DNA of 64,000 nt from Chrysoperla carnea. Lineage: Eukaryota > Arthropoda > Insecta > Neuroptera > Chrysopidae. The position numbers and the translations under genes are program-made. Below the pieces are notes generated by a model that searched no databases, was not told where the DNA came from, and saw only the letters and a list, made by a program, of their open reading frames with translations. Where the stretch lies: assembly GCF_905475395.1 (NCBI RefSeq), contig NC_058338.1:7020935-7084934 (forward strand), given 5' to 3'. Numbering within the stretch: position 1 is the first letter of the stretch; every line of letters begins with the position of its first letter. Shown here piece by piece: positions 1 through 14,728 of this stretch.

Positions 1-2679
1 TTAATTTGTCGGATACGTTGCGGATTCTCAACAAATGTATTACATACAGTTTTTGTAATTTTTCGAAAATCGATTAAAAAACTCGGTACAAGCGACATCT
101 TATACTTACCCGTACCGTTTGCGACTTAAAACTTGCGGTAAATCTTTAATTATCTCACTTTAGAAAAATTGATGAACGCAATGATTAAAAAATCCACTGA
201 CTAGTGCTAATTTAACCCCATAAAGGCATAGCCAACCCGTGGATCAAAGGGCGTACACCATTAAAGGTGGAATCGAATTAGTACCAGTCTGCGGGTTTTT
301 TTTGGCCTTTGCATTCACAAACTTTTTGTAAAAGTGAGATAGCCAACATTTCCCACACTACTTGGAATCCGTTGATTTTCAATTTTTTTCTGAACCAATC
401 ATTTTCTTATTATAATTATGGCGATATGTCATAATAATTTTCGTGAAAAACTAATCGAAAATGATAAGTAAAAGAAACTAATACTGTAGTAAGTAATTTC
501 GTAAAAATTAAGTTCTTGGCGGGCTAAGTAAGCCTAATGAAATATAGCGGGTTATCTCGGATTTCCGGGAATTGCCTCTTAGAAAAACTTTTTGGGTAAC
601 AAACCCTTTGAAATTCAGATTTTATCCGAAAAGTTTGACACAAATTGCAATATGATTAAGTTAAGGCGTCCTAAGCTCCGTCATTACCCGGATCGTCAAC
701 ACCGTTTTCCTTTCAACAATTACGTAATTTAACATACTAATGGTAGCCAAACTTGTATGTAATAAACGACTGGTAATTTTATATCTGAATCGTCCAAAAT
801 TGAACACTACTACAAAACTCCTGAAACATTTTACCTTCTAAAAATATTACCATAAATTGTCGAATCGGAAAATTTGTCTATTGATAGCCGTTCAAAACGA
901 AAATCAAGTTTTCCATTTGATTTGTGTTGGATTCCAATGTTTGGGTGACATATTTTTATAGGCTTTGGATCTTTTAAGCCGAGATTCCACTAAATCGAAC
1001 GGAGCGATATAATATGATGTGAAATATATGTTTGTAAATTAAGGCGCTTACACCCTAGCAGAATCTCAGCTTAAGATCCGAGCCTCTAAAATTGTTAGTA
1101 ATTCAGACGATTTTTTATACAAATTCGAGCCTCAAAAACTAAATGATTTTCGTATTAAGAAATTATTATACTTTTTTCGCGATTTTTCATTAAATGAATT
1201 AATTTTAAGAGTTTAACTTCTAAAATATCGAGATAAGCGAAAATAATATTGATTTTAGTTTAAAACTTGGCAACCAATTGGTAAATTCCATAAAACTGTA
1301 TAAAAAAACGTCTGTAGTCCCCTGAAATAAATGATTCAATACCCTTTTTTCTAACTACCCATAAAGATAAAATATGAAAACTTAAGATTATGGAAATGAA
1401 AGTCTTGGACAAATTATGCAGTCACATCGCATGGCAAAAATTGTTAAAATTGTTTTGAGTACATTTTAAAGGGGCCCTTTTTAAATCGAAATTGTTCATA
1501 TAACGCGATTAGATAATTTTTGCGATGCGATGCAATCTCACAAACCATCAAGAATTTATTTACATTACGTGTCCCTAACTTTTGTAATACCTTGTATTAC
1601 AAACTTATCAAAAAAATATGCATATTTTTTTTTTTTTTTCAAAATTAAAATAAAATATTTTTAATAACTCACACAACTTAAAATTAATAAAACAGTTTAT
1701 CGAAAACTTTTTTGGTAAACACTAAATTAACAACTTTTCACACCCGTACTGAAAATATTGATGAAATTTCCAGTACGAAAAGGTTAACAAACAGATCTCA
1801 TGTCAACAAGAAAATAAAAAAAAAACAATATTCAAGTAAAATTTTTACTTAGAAAAACCTTAATTTTACATATAAAAAAAAATCAGTTTTCACAAGTTCT
1901 TTTTGCACAAATTTAATATTTTTAGGAACATTGATGCATGAAAGTCTGCGCTTTGTTTTAAATTGACACAATATTAAAATATCTTCTTCACAGATTTAAT
2001 GGCGTAAACGTTGTAAAAACAAAAGGTATAAAAATTAATTTTTAAATTTTTTTAATATCTGAAATCAATACAAAAAACTGAACTTTAAAAATCACATATT
2101 CAATTCACACTTTTAAAATGGTTGATTTTGATTATAAATTCGGGGAATGGGAGTACTTTCGTATACTAATTGAAGCTATGAAAAAAAACAAAATAGAACA
2201 AAAACACTAAAAACAAACTTTAACACTTTATTTCTATGAAAAACGTCATTTTTCCTACAATTTAGTATGAAAATTATTACAAACAAAATAGATTCCACAA
2301 GATTTCACAATTAATGAAATGCTCACAAATTGAGACCTTGGGGAATGGGTAGTTTAGTTTATATATTATTAGCGATGCAACGGTCAACTTGAAACAGAAG
2401 CTAGACTCTTGTGAACGCGGGAAAACTTAGCAAACCTCTCAAACTATACATAAAAATAGCTCAATTCGTATAAAAATTGACTCAAATACAACACATAAAT
2501 TTGTAAATGAAAGCAAATATTGAATTTTCTGCTAGCTTTCATACAACATGGCGGTTTTACAATCTTAGACGAGATGCAACATTTTGACATTTTTTTTACA
2601 ATCAAACAGACTCTCATGCAGTCAATGTATATAATTTTCAAGTAATTTATGCTCCCAAAAATTTGAGAGACACATTACC
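1..2679. other. AT-rich stretch without recognised gene
   Basis: No ORF here shows a recognisable domain or usable splice frame. The stretch consists of AT-rich sequence with homopolymer runs. It could be an intron of a gene entering from the left. Confidence 0.5.
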
Positions 2680-2810
2680 TGTGATTTTTGAGTAGAAATC
2701 CGCATGAGAAACGTAAAAAACACGGGAGCAACACTGCACACAGCACTTATGTGAGACTGGCTTGCTAAGCTTGGTCAAGGTACCACGATGGCCGACCTGT
2801 GCGCTATCAT
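2680..2810 (-). promoter_or_regulatory. Possible first non-coding exon/promoter of a minus-strand gene
   Basis: A short, distinctly GC-richer patch sits in very AT-rich DNA. On the minus strand it ends in CAAAAATCACAG followed by a GTAATG donor-like site at about 2680. It contains GCAGTGTTG, loosely initiator-like, and GGCCATCGTGG, the reverse complement of an ATGGC-rich motif common near insect start sites. No coding exon was found between it and base 1, so the rest would lie left of the window. Confidence 0.25.
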
Positions 2811-4371
2811 ACAAATTAATTCTGTCTTATAATTATTATTTAAACATTGTCTTTCATTATTTTTGTAGTAAATATCATTAAAATTTCATCTGTGATTGAT
2901 TTATTTTAATTAAAATTTTATAAATGTCCTGTGATGTATTTTATAATTACAGATTTTATTTTTATTCGTTTACTATTTATCAAGTTCATTTACACATAAA
3001 TGGCGACTGTTTGGTCATCCTCTATGACTAACTCATCGATCAATAGAAAGTGGTAGTTTTAAAATTATATAAAATTCATCGAAAAATATATTAAATCCAT
3101 TGTAATTCATTTTAAAATTGTTAAAATCATTTTAAAAATGCTTTTTGTGTTTTATTTATAATATTTTAAGCCAAACTAAAATTATTATATTTACGAGTCA
3201 AATCAGTGTCTACATTCATTATTTATAAATTTACTGTTTTTCAATATTTATCATTGTTAGTTTTTTGAATCAATTTTAAAAATGCTTTTCATTTGAAAAT
3301 TACTTCAATTTAGGATAATTTTTTTATTAATAATTGATTGAATTCAATTTTTTAAAATAATGCTGATTTTAGATTATAAGCGCCATCTAATCAATGTTCA
3401 AGATGGATTGTTCTAGAAAAATTTTTTGTAAAATTTGGTAGCATTTTTTAATGCAAAAGTGTTCAGTTTTTTTTTGGAAATTCCCTACCAGTTAATTTAA
3501 ATTAAGAATTTTAATTAGCGAAAATTTGTTTTGTTTTGTATTATAAAAATCAGCTTGTCTTTTGGCGCCAAATTTAAATATGGAATTGCATTACTTAAAA
3601 ATTATATAGAAGTATATAAACTCGAAAGTTAATATCCCCTTAATTGGTGTATTCTCAAGTTTCATATCACATTTTATTTAAGAAACACCGCATTTCCTTT
3701 AAGATTTTAACGAGATTATTTTATATTATCAAAGAATTTGAAATTTTATCAGCCCAAACTTTGTATATTTGGAGTATAACATATTGCCCGCGTCTGGATA
3801 TAAAAGAACAGATTAAAAATTCTTATTAGAGGAAAGATGATAACCCGAATATTTATAATTATATATTTTTTGGGGGTTTACAAAAGACGGAAAATGAATC
3901 CTTGAAACTAACTATAGCGAAGGTGAAGCTGCGATGAGCTTGAATTAAGAATTCGCAAGAATTGACAATCTAATTTTTGAAATACGCAGCCTTACCCCAT
4001 TAGCCAGAGTAAAAAAGTAGGTTCATAATGTAATTTAATGCAGAATTTTTTTGTTGGAATATATTCAGGGATATCCTGCAAATGCAAATCCAAGTTGGCG
4101 GGGCAAGGGGGCACAAGTTTCAGTCGTTTTTATAACTTTTTTCTGTTTAATGACAATAATAATATTGCAGAAAGTTTGGGGAGCTAAATCGAAGAAAGAA
4201 GAAGATAAATCAGTAGTGTTACGAATAATTTACTTTTGGATCCAATCAAAATAATGCTTTAAACAAAAACTAATTTTCATGAAAATACCTATTTACAGTT
4301 TAATTTATTTTATCAGATAAATACAACATTTCGAGTTTCTAAAAAATACATTTTACAAAAATTATATTAAC
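2811..4371. other. Intergenic stretch with a dispersed-repeat fragment
   Basis: No gene is supported. The part at about 4040-4140 (GTTGGAATATATTCAGG and onward) resembles 34625-34720 downstream of Toll A, so it is a copy of some dispersed repeat. The rest is plain AT-rich DNA. Confidence 0.5.
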
Positions 4372-6049
4372 CTATAGAACTCCCCATGCTTCCTCAAAAG
4401 CCGAACACAATTTCGAACATGTTAATGCCCCTGAAAGGGGATAATTACTGATTGAAACATTATCTTCTGTGTAATCAACATTGATTTGTCCATGAGCGAA
4501 TGCACCAATTACAATTGCAATTGGACTCTCAGAATCTGGAACTAATTCAGATGGTTTTTTTACCTGCAATTGAAAAGATAAGAAAATTTAAACGTTTGAG
4601 TTTTGAACGGAACTGATGAGATGATTATGACAAACCTTTGTGGATGAATAACTCATTCCAAGTTTTGATATTCCAACTGGCAAATGACTGGTTATTGGAT
4701 TTTTAATAACTTTCAATAATTTTAAGTTTCCATCGTTAGCTCGTACCGAAAATTTATGAAGTAATTGTACTGTAAAAGATTGATAAATGTAGAGAACGTA
4801 AAGAGAGAAGATAAGAGGGGTACTGCAACTGGGTCCCTAGCAACTAGACCAAGAAATCCTTTCCGGATAAATATGTCTTATTAGAGTGATACCCACCCGC
4901 TTCGCTGGGTTTAAAAGTAAAGATTGCTCTCGCTTATCCCCTTTCTATAACACTCGAAATAATGATTACACAGGTAAAATATATGTATTGTTTTCTATTT
5001 TTTTAAATGTATAATAGTCGTAATTATTCATTGAGTATATCAGAAAAGATGGCTGTGGAATATTTTATATTGACTATTTTTATAGAAATCTGTAATTTAT
5101 GGTAATGTCAAATGACTACTTTCTACAGAAAACTGTAATTTATGGTAATGTCAAATGACTACTTTTACAGAAATCTGTAATTTATGGTAATGTCAAATTA
5201 AATTAATTTTTTTTTATTAATACATCTTTATAAATTATATCTCATGTGTTATTCTGATATATCAGCTATATTGCTGTACAGTTTCATTAAAAACCATTCG
5301 CCAGTTTTAGCGTGAAAGCGTGACAAACAAACATTCTTACTTTCGCATTTATAATATATAGAGATTTTAAGCAGATGAAGCTATAGGATTTTGTCGAGGC
5401 CAGACGCCATGTAGAAAGTACAAAGCTTCTCCGTCGAGATTGATGCCAAGATTTATGGATCAAAGATTTCGCATCCAATCATTAAAACCTGACAAACTTA
5501 AATTTCCCTAATTTCAATAATAATTCGGGATATGTCATATATTTCGACTTTCTCGGTTTGTGACCACTCTAAACAATAAAAAAAAACATACCCATAAGTC
5601 CAGCGAATCGTTTAAAAGTCCGAGGTATTCGAGTTTGTGGATTAATTTCAATTAAAACATTATTTTGTGTATGTACGTAAACTTGAAGAAATCCAGCCCT
5701 GTTGAGTGGACTATCCAATAACATTAACAAACATTGATGTGTAATATCTGGTCGACAGGACTTTGTATCCCGATTTTGTTTCCTTAAAATATGGGCATGA
5801 TCATCACAATTTAATAGTTCAAAATTATTTCCAACCTAAAAATAGATAATTTTTTTTAAAATATAATAACAACGTAGCATAAATTCGAATAAGATGAATA
5901 TTAAAAGAATATACCTTAACACTTTCTAACTGAGCCCCTTCTAAAATTACAATTAAACGTTTTTCATTAAATTTTTCGTGTACAGGCACTAAATGTTTTG
6001 GTGTTGGATCATATTCATCTTCTAAGGGTAATTTTCTCTTTTTTCCCAT
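4372..6049 (-). CDS. Emg1: Ribosomal RNA small subunit methyltransferase NEP1 (Emg1)
   Basis: Four coding exons, 6049-5915, 5835-5592, 4769-4636 and 4563-4372, join with agreeing phases into about 234 residues, close to the usual size of the family. The protein is a SPOUT-class methyltransferase that N1-methylates a pseudouridine of 18S rRNA and acts in 40S subunit assembly in the nucleolus. Visible family signatures are a lysine-rich N-terminus, [12 protein letters not shown] near residue 34, [18 protein letters not shown] near 72-90, [13 protein letters not shown] near 110-123, the cofactor-loop sequence IGAFAHG near 190 and [20 protein letters not shown] near the C-terminus. The start is the first ATG of the basic leader. 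TTTATT at 4304-4309, read on the minus strand as AATAAA, lies about 65 bp past the stop. The second intron (4770-5591) holds a threefold 45-bp repeat and a LINE scrap. Nothing looks broken. Identity comes from remembered family motifs, not a search. Confidence 0.93.
5073..5200 (+). repeat. Three-copy 45-bp tandem repeat in Emg1 intron 2
   Basis: The phrase GAAATCTGTAATTTATGG and the following GTAATGTCAAATGAC recur three times at about 45-bp spacing with few differences. It lies wholly inside the intron. Confidence 0.75.
5340..5485 (-). mobile_element. LINE 3' fragment in Emg1 intron 2
   Basis: Read on the minus strand it matches the LINE tails at 49070-49190 and 38690-38810, sharing TTTTAAGCAGATGAAGC and CTTCTCCGTCG-type blocks. 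It is a short decayed piece of the C-terminal ORF2 end. Confidence 0.55.
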
Positions 6050-6169
6050 TATTTATGTTATATTTTCTATTATTTTTAACTATATTTAGAATACAATTAC
6101 AAATTGTTATTAAATTCTGTTTTGATTTTAAAACACGTGTTATGACTGATAAACTTTATGTATGTGACA

Positions 6170-6496
6170 TGAAGGTTATAGAACAGGAGAAAGATCGCTA
6201 TGTACCATGAAGGTTATAGAACAGGAGAAAGATCGCTATGTACTAAAGCATTAGCGTACCTGCCCCTAAAAAATTTGTAGAATTTATAATTCATTTTTAA
6301 GCCACCAGCCGCGCTGTCATCAAGAAGTAGTATCTGTGAAGTTAGCTGTTGTTGTAAGCATAATGTACAAATGGATATATCATTTGAAATTAGCGCACAA
6401 CAACTACGTATTGATCGCAGCGCCTCACTTATTTTATCCATATTTCGGGGACAATATTTTCTATAGCGATCGTTCTCCTGCCTATATGCTTCATGG
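6170..6496. mobile_element. Small inverted-repeat element beside the satellite
   Basis: ACCATGAAGGTTATAGAACA with the following GGAGAAAGATCGCTATG stands at 6206-6240, and most of it is also tandemly repeated at 6170-6205. Its imperfect reverse complement ends the element at 6459-6496. About 215 bp lie between. No transposase frame is present, so it is MITE-like. Confidence 0.6.
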
Positions 6497-7209
6497 TATT
6501 TTACTATGACTTGTGGAGTGGAGCACAAGTCATAGTATTTTACTATGACTTGTGGAGTGGAGCACAAGTCATAGTATTTTACTATGACTTGTGGTATGGA
6601 GCACAAGTCATAGTATTTTACTATGACTTGTGGAGTGGAGCACAAGTCATAGTATTTTACTATGACTTGTGGAGTGGAGCACAAGTCATAGTATTTTACT
6701 ATGACTTGTGGAGTGGAGCACAAGTCATAGTATTTTACTATGACTTGTGGTATGGAGCACAAGTCATAGTATTTTACTATGACTTGTGGAGTGGAGCACA
6801 AGTCATAGTATTTTACTATGACTTGTGGAGTGGAGCACAAGTCATAGTATTTTACTATGACTTGTGGTATGGAGCACAAGTCATAGTATTTTACTATGAC
6901 TTGTGGAGTGGAGCACAAGTCATAGTATTTTACTATGACTTGTGGTATGGAGCACAAGTCATAGTAATTTACTATGACTTGTGGAGTGGAGCACAAGTTA
7001 TAGTATTTTACTATGACTTGTGGAGTGGAGCACAAGTCATAGTATTTTACTATGACTTATGGAGTGGAGCACAAAACATAGTATTTTACTATGACTTGTG
7101 GAGTGGAGCACAAGTCATAGTATTTTACTATGACTTGTGGAGTGGAGCACAAGTCATAGTATTTTACTATGACTTGTGGAGTGGAGCACAAGTCATAGTA
7201 TTTTACTAG
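6497..7209. repeat. 39-bp palindromic satellite, about 18 copies
   Basis: The unit is 39 bp. Each unit is a hairpin with 14-bp arms, TACTATGACTTGTG and CACAAGTCATAGTA, around an 8-bp centre GAGTGGAG or GTATGGAG, plus a TTT spacer. Copies are almost identical and differ mainly in the centre. Because 39 is divisible by three, long reading frames run through on both strands (13-residue periodic peptides). These are by-products of the repeat, not genes. Confidence 0.95.
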
Positions 7210-7370
7210 TATATTGGAATTCAACGAAACGAAATTCTTTACAGTAAGAGCACCGTACAGTGCTCGCAGTGTATAATAGAACGCACATTTAAATAGTTAT
7301 AACAGTGCATAGAAATATATATAACCATATAGATACGGGATGCCATGTTTTGAAATTGAGTTATTTGAAT

Positions 7371-7643
7371 TATGGAGGGTAGAGATAAGGAGAACTATCT
7401 TAAATAGGAGTTAAAGTAAAAAAGTGTCCATCTAAAAACAGCAAATAACAGTTACAAATGTTTGATGTGAAATTCTTTATCCTTCTCGAACAACTTGTTT
7501 AGATCTTTATCTTACTCTTATTACTTTGAGCACTTCTTTTAAAACTTATACACTTTTGCTACAGCAGCGCTACCCTTATTTGCTCCTTTTCGATGGACAC
7601 TTTTTATATAAAGAGATGGTTCTCCTTATCTCTACCCTTCATA
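7371..7643. mobile_element. 273-bp MITE with 8-bp target duplication
   Basis: Ends TATGGAGGGTAGAGATAAGG and its near-perfect reverse complement, extending inwards for about 50 bp, are bracketed by ATTTGAAT at 7363-7370 and 7644-7651. An 8-bp duplication fits hAT- or P-type insertion. It has no coding capacity. A second copy begins at 63893. Confidence 0.85.
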
Positions 7644-7894
7644 ATTTGAATGGAATTAGAGATATATTTGAGATGTATACTATGTTGTCTGACAGTTGCC
7701 AGATAGACTCTTTCCACTTTCCCCTAAATCACCTGAACGGCCACTTAAAATTCTCTAAATAAAATGACATTGAAACACCAAAAAAACGTTGATCACAGGA
7801 CGTCATCGCCATCTTACTTTATGGTCCTGACGTCAGTCTGCTATGTAAATAAATGTACTGATATTTTGTATGACATTTTATAATTTAATTAAAA

Positions 7895-8812
7895 ATGAGC
7901 TATTATTCTACTTATCGTTGGTGTGCTGTTCCTGAATGTAAGAATACTAGTGTAAAAACACCGGAAAAATTGTGGATGCAAGTTCCAAATGACATAAATA
8001 TGAGAAAAACTTGGTTCAAAGTTGCCAGAAGGGATCTGGAACTATTATTTAAAAAAAGTCGTTTGTACTTTTGTGAAGATCATTTTGATGTAAGTTCACC
8101 GATCTAAAATATCTTTCATAATGGGATACATAAAAAAAATACATATTTTTTGGAATGTAGTTCGTATTTGGAGATTATAGGAAGCTAGTCAAATAAGTTG
8201 CTAATATTTATATCGTGTTTCAGTTGGAACACGACATGGAAAACTATATACAGTATAAGATCATGGGTTCAGTAAAAAGAATTCGATTGAAACCACATTG
8301 CATACCTTCCAGATTCGATTTGAATAGAAAACAGAAGTCTGCTTCAAATGAATCTGATCTTGATGAAGCTAAACGACAAAGAACTGTCCAAGATCAGATA
8401 AAAGAGAATAATATGAAAGCATCATCATCTTGCATTGAAGGTACTTTTACATTTATATCATCACCATAAGGCTTAATGTTTGTTGCCAAACTTTATGGAC
8501 ACTCACTGTTCGGTGCTCACCTTCTTCACTAATACTTATTTATCACTTAATGTAGTATTCATTTTTGATTATTATTCACTTACAGATTCACAAACAGCAT
8601 TGGATCATGCCCCTTCTCTGCAAAATAAATGTAACAAAGCTGTTATTAATTATTTAAATAAACATTCATTTATCAAAGATGAAATATTTGAAGAAAATTA
8701 CAAAATAGATCAAGTATACATTAAAGAAGAAATATTTGATGAAAACGAACAAGTCAAACTTGAAGAACAATTAAATACAGAATTTATAATTAAAAACGAA
8801 AATGATTTTTGA
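7895..8812 (+). CDS. THAP-domain DNA-binding protein
   Basis: Three exons, 7895-8089, 8224-8440 and 8586-8812, give about 212 residues with phases 0 and 1 at the junctions. The N-terminus is a C2CH THAP zinc finger: WCAVPEC near residues 9-15, a tryptophan near 37, and CEDHF near 60. The second exon continues with the end of the THAP fold (LEHDMENY, then KPHCIPSRF) followed by a lysine-rich segment suited to nuclear import. The last exon is acidic, with two related repeats (IKDEIFEENYK and IKEEIFDENEQ), and has no recognised domain. THAP proteins are sequence-specific DNA binders related to P-element transposases. No transposase catalytic part follows here, so this is a host-type regulator or chromatin protein. 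AATAAA at 8989-8994 fits its 3' end. A 273-bp MITE ends about 250 bp upstream. The exact subfamily is not recognised. Confidence 0.82.
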
Positions 8813-9451
8813 AAATTGACAAATTGATACTAGAAAGAAACTTTGGTGCGATATTTATGGTAGAATATTTAATCATCAAAGTGTTCATATGAAAAACTTA
8901 TACTGGAGAATGGATCAATTCATGGACCTGTGGTAATATAGGATTTGAAGTTTGTTTTTTGGGTGTCATATTTGTTTTAATTATCTAAAATAAAAAATTT
9001 TGTAAACAATTTAAATTAAATAATAAAATTTGTCTAGAAACGTTTTTGGGATTTATTTTTTGGACTATTCCTTTAATATCGCACCTCACATGAGTTTTAT
9101 ACTCTCATAACTTTGTGTGTAAGAGTGGCTATATACAGGGCGTTCTGTTATTGACTGCAGATCGTCATCCTGCAGAATAAGCTCATAACCACTTTTGGAT
9201 CCGAAGCCTACTTAAAATTGTTGCTGATTTGACTAAACTGTTTCGCTGCTGTACTAAAACGGTAAAAGTGATTGGCAAAAAAGCATGAAATATAGCTTTA
9301 AAAAATGAGATTTGACAACGTTGCACATGTTTAGGATAGATACGCAAATAATAAAACGTAAATTTTATGAAAGAATGATTTATTTACAGCTTAAAAAACT
9401 ATTCAATAATTAGTTTGAATTCATATTTTTATAAATATTTGAATGAGAATT

Positions 9452-13162
<3,711 letters not shown>

Positions 13163-14728
13163 TCTATTTAGGTATTTATTTCAATCCGAATAACTGCAAA
13201 CAAAATTGACTACATGAAGTGCGCTTGTAGAAATGTAGTAAGATAAATTTACTTACTATAATTAAGTCTAATATAAATTCTTTTATTTAAAAAATTTATT
13301 AATCTCTGCCTTATGGTTACAAAATTACCTACATATTGAAATGCAAACTAATTTAAATTTTGAAAATTATTAATTCTTACATTATCGATTTTAAATCTTG
13401 TGGGCTACAAAATAGAATATACTGGAAATTATTTGGCCTTGCTTGTTAATTAATATACCTAAATATTATCAAAGATAATAAATGAGAACTCTAGGATACT
13501 TCGAATTAAATTTCGTTAATGCCATCAATTTTTCAATTATATAAAAACGTATTTCGACTACCATGTAGTCATCATCAGTATGGACTCTTATACTGTTTTT
13601 TAAGCTTCCAAATCTTCGCTTTGCATCGAGTTCTCAGGCTTTCGAAGCGTTTCTCCGGTATCCGGTTTTTAAAGTATAATCTCATTATACCATCGAATTG
13701 GGATGATAACTAAATTTTGTTTTATGACTTCTGTTAGTACAGTAAGGAGAAATTCTCAATTTACGGACAGAAAAGTGAAGTTGCTTTTTAAAAATCTTTA
13801 AAAGTTTGCAAAATATGAACGTTTAAACTCCTAATTAAACAAAGAGGAAGATACTTTGTTTAATTATTGATACTTTTGAGTATCGCCATAGACATTAAAT
13901 ATAAAACTCGAGACAGGCAACAATCTTTTATTTTCCACGTCGACGTCCGATCTATTTTAATGAGTTAGCTTTAAACGAACAACAGGCGTTAAATAACAAA
14001 ATCTAGGCCATCGTTTTATAAGAAACGTAATAAGAGTTGCCTATTTAGTAATTTCTTAAATCAACTTTTACATTAACCATTTCATTTAATTAAAAATTTA
14101 TTGTTTACTAACAAATAGAAATAATTGCGCAATTAAAACAAGGTTTACGTATGATATTTGACACCTGAAAAAACACATTTCACTAGGTTTAAGCGAAAAG
14201 TGATCCGTCCGATCTATTTTCACGAGTTAGCTTAACAAGATCTAGGCCATCGTTTTATAAGAAACGTAATAAGAGTTGCCTATTTAGTAATTTCTTAAAT
14301 CAACTTTTACATTAACCATTTCATTTAATTAAAAATTTATTGTTTACTAACAAATAGAAGTATTTGCGCAATTAACTCAAGCTTTACGTATGCTATTTTG
14401 ACACCAAAATAACACATTTCACCAGGTTTAAGCGAAAAGTGATCGCTTTATTTCATTTTCTTTAATACGTTACATCTTTTACTCTACTACAAGTTGTAAC
14501 AATTAGTTATAGATGTAACAAAATGATTTCATAACAGTTTTTCATAAAATCTATACAATCTTTTTCATTTACATTCGTTACACTAATTTTCTTCAAATTT
14601 TCTGCATACCTACGCCTACAATATCTAGGATAATTGATTATTGATCGTTGAATATCTTTGTATTCAAATTTTTCAGTATATAAATGTGTCTGAAATGATT
14701 TTTAAGTTCAATTTATTATTTGTTCAAA
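13163..14728. repeat. Intergenic region with a 239-bp tandem duplication
   Basis: Two nearly identical copies at about 13950-14190 and 14191-14450 share CTAGGCCATCGTTTTATAAG and over 100 bp around it, offset by 239 bp. The block ends about 280 bp before the protease start codon, so it could be part of that gene's promoter region. No gene is seen in the rest. Confidence 0.75.

Noticed and set aside
6214-7209. Long periodic ORFs on both strands (238 and 273 residues)
   Set aside because: They are produced by an 18-copy 39-bp satellite whose unit length is a multiple of three. There is no domain, and both strands are open equally.
6497-7209. CRISPR-like array
   Set aside because: The units are contiguous with no unique spacers, and the genome is eukaryotic.
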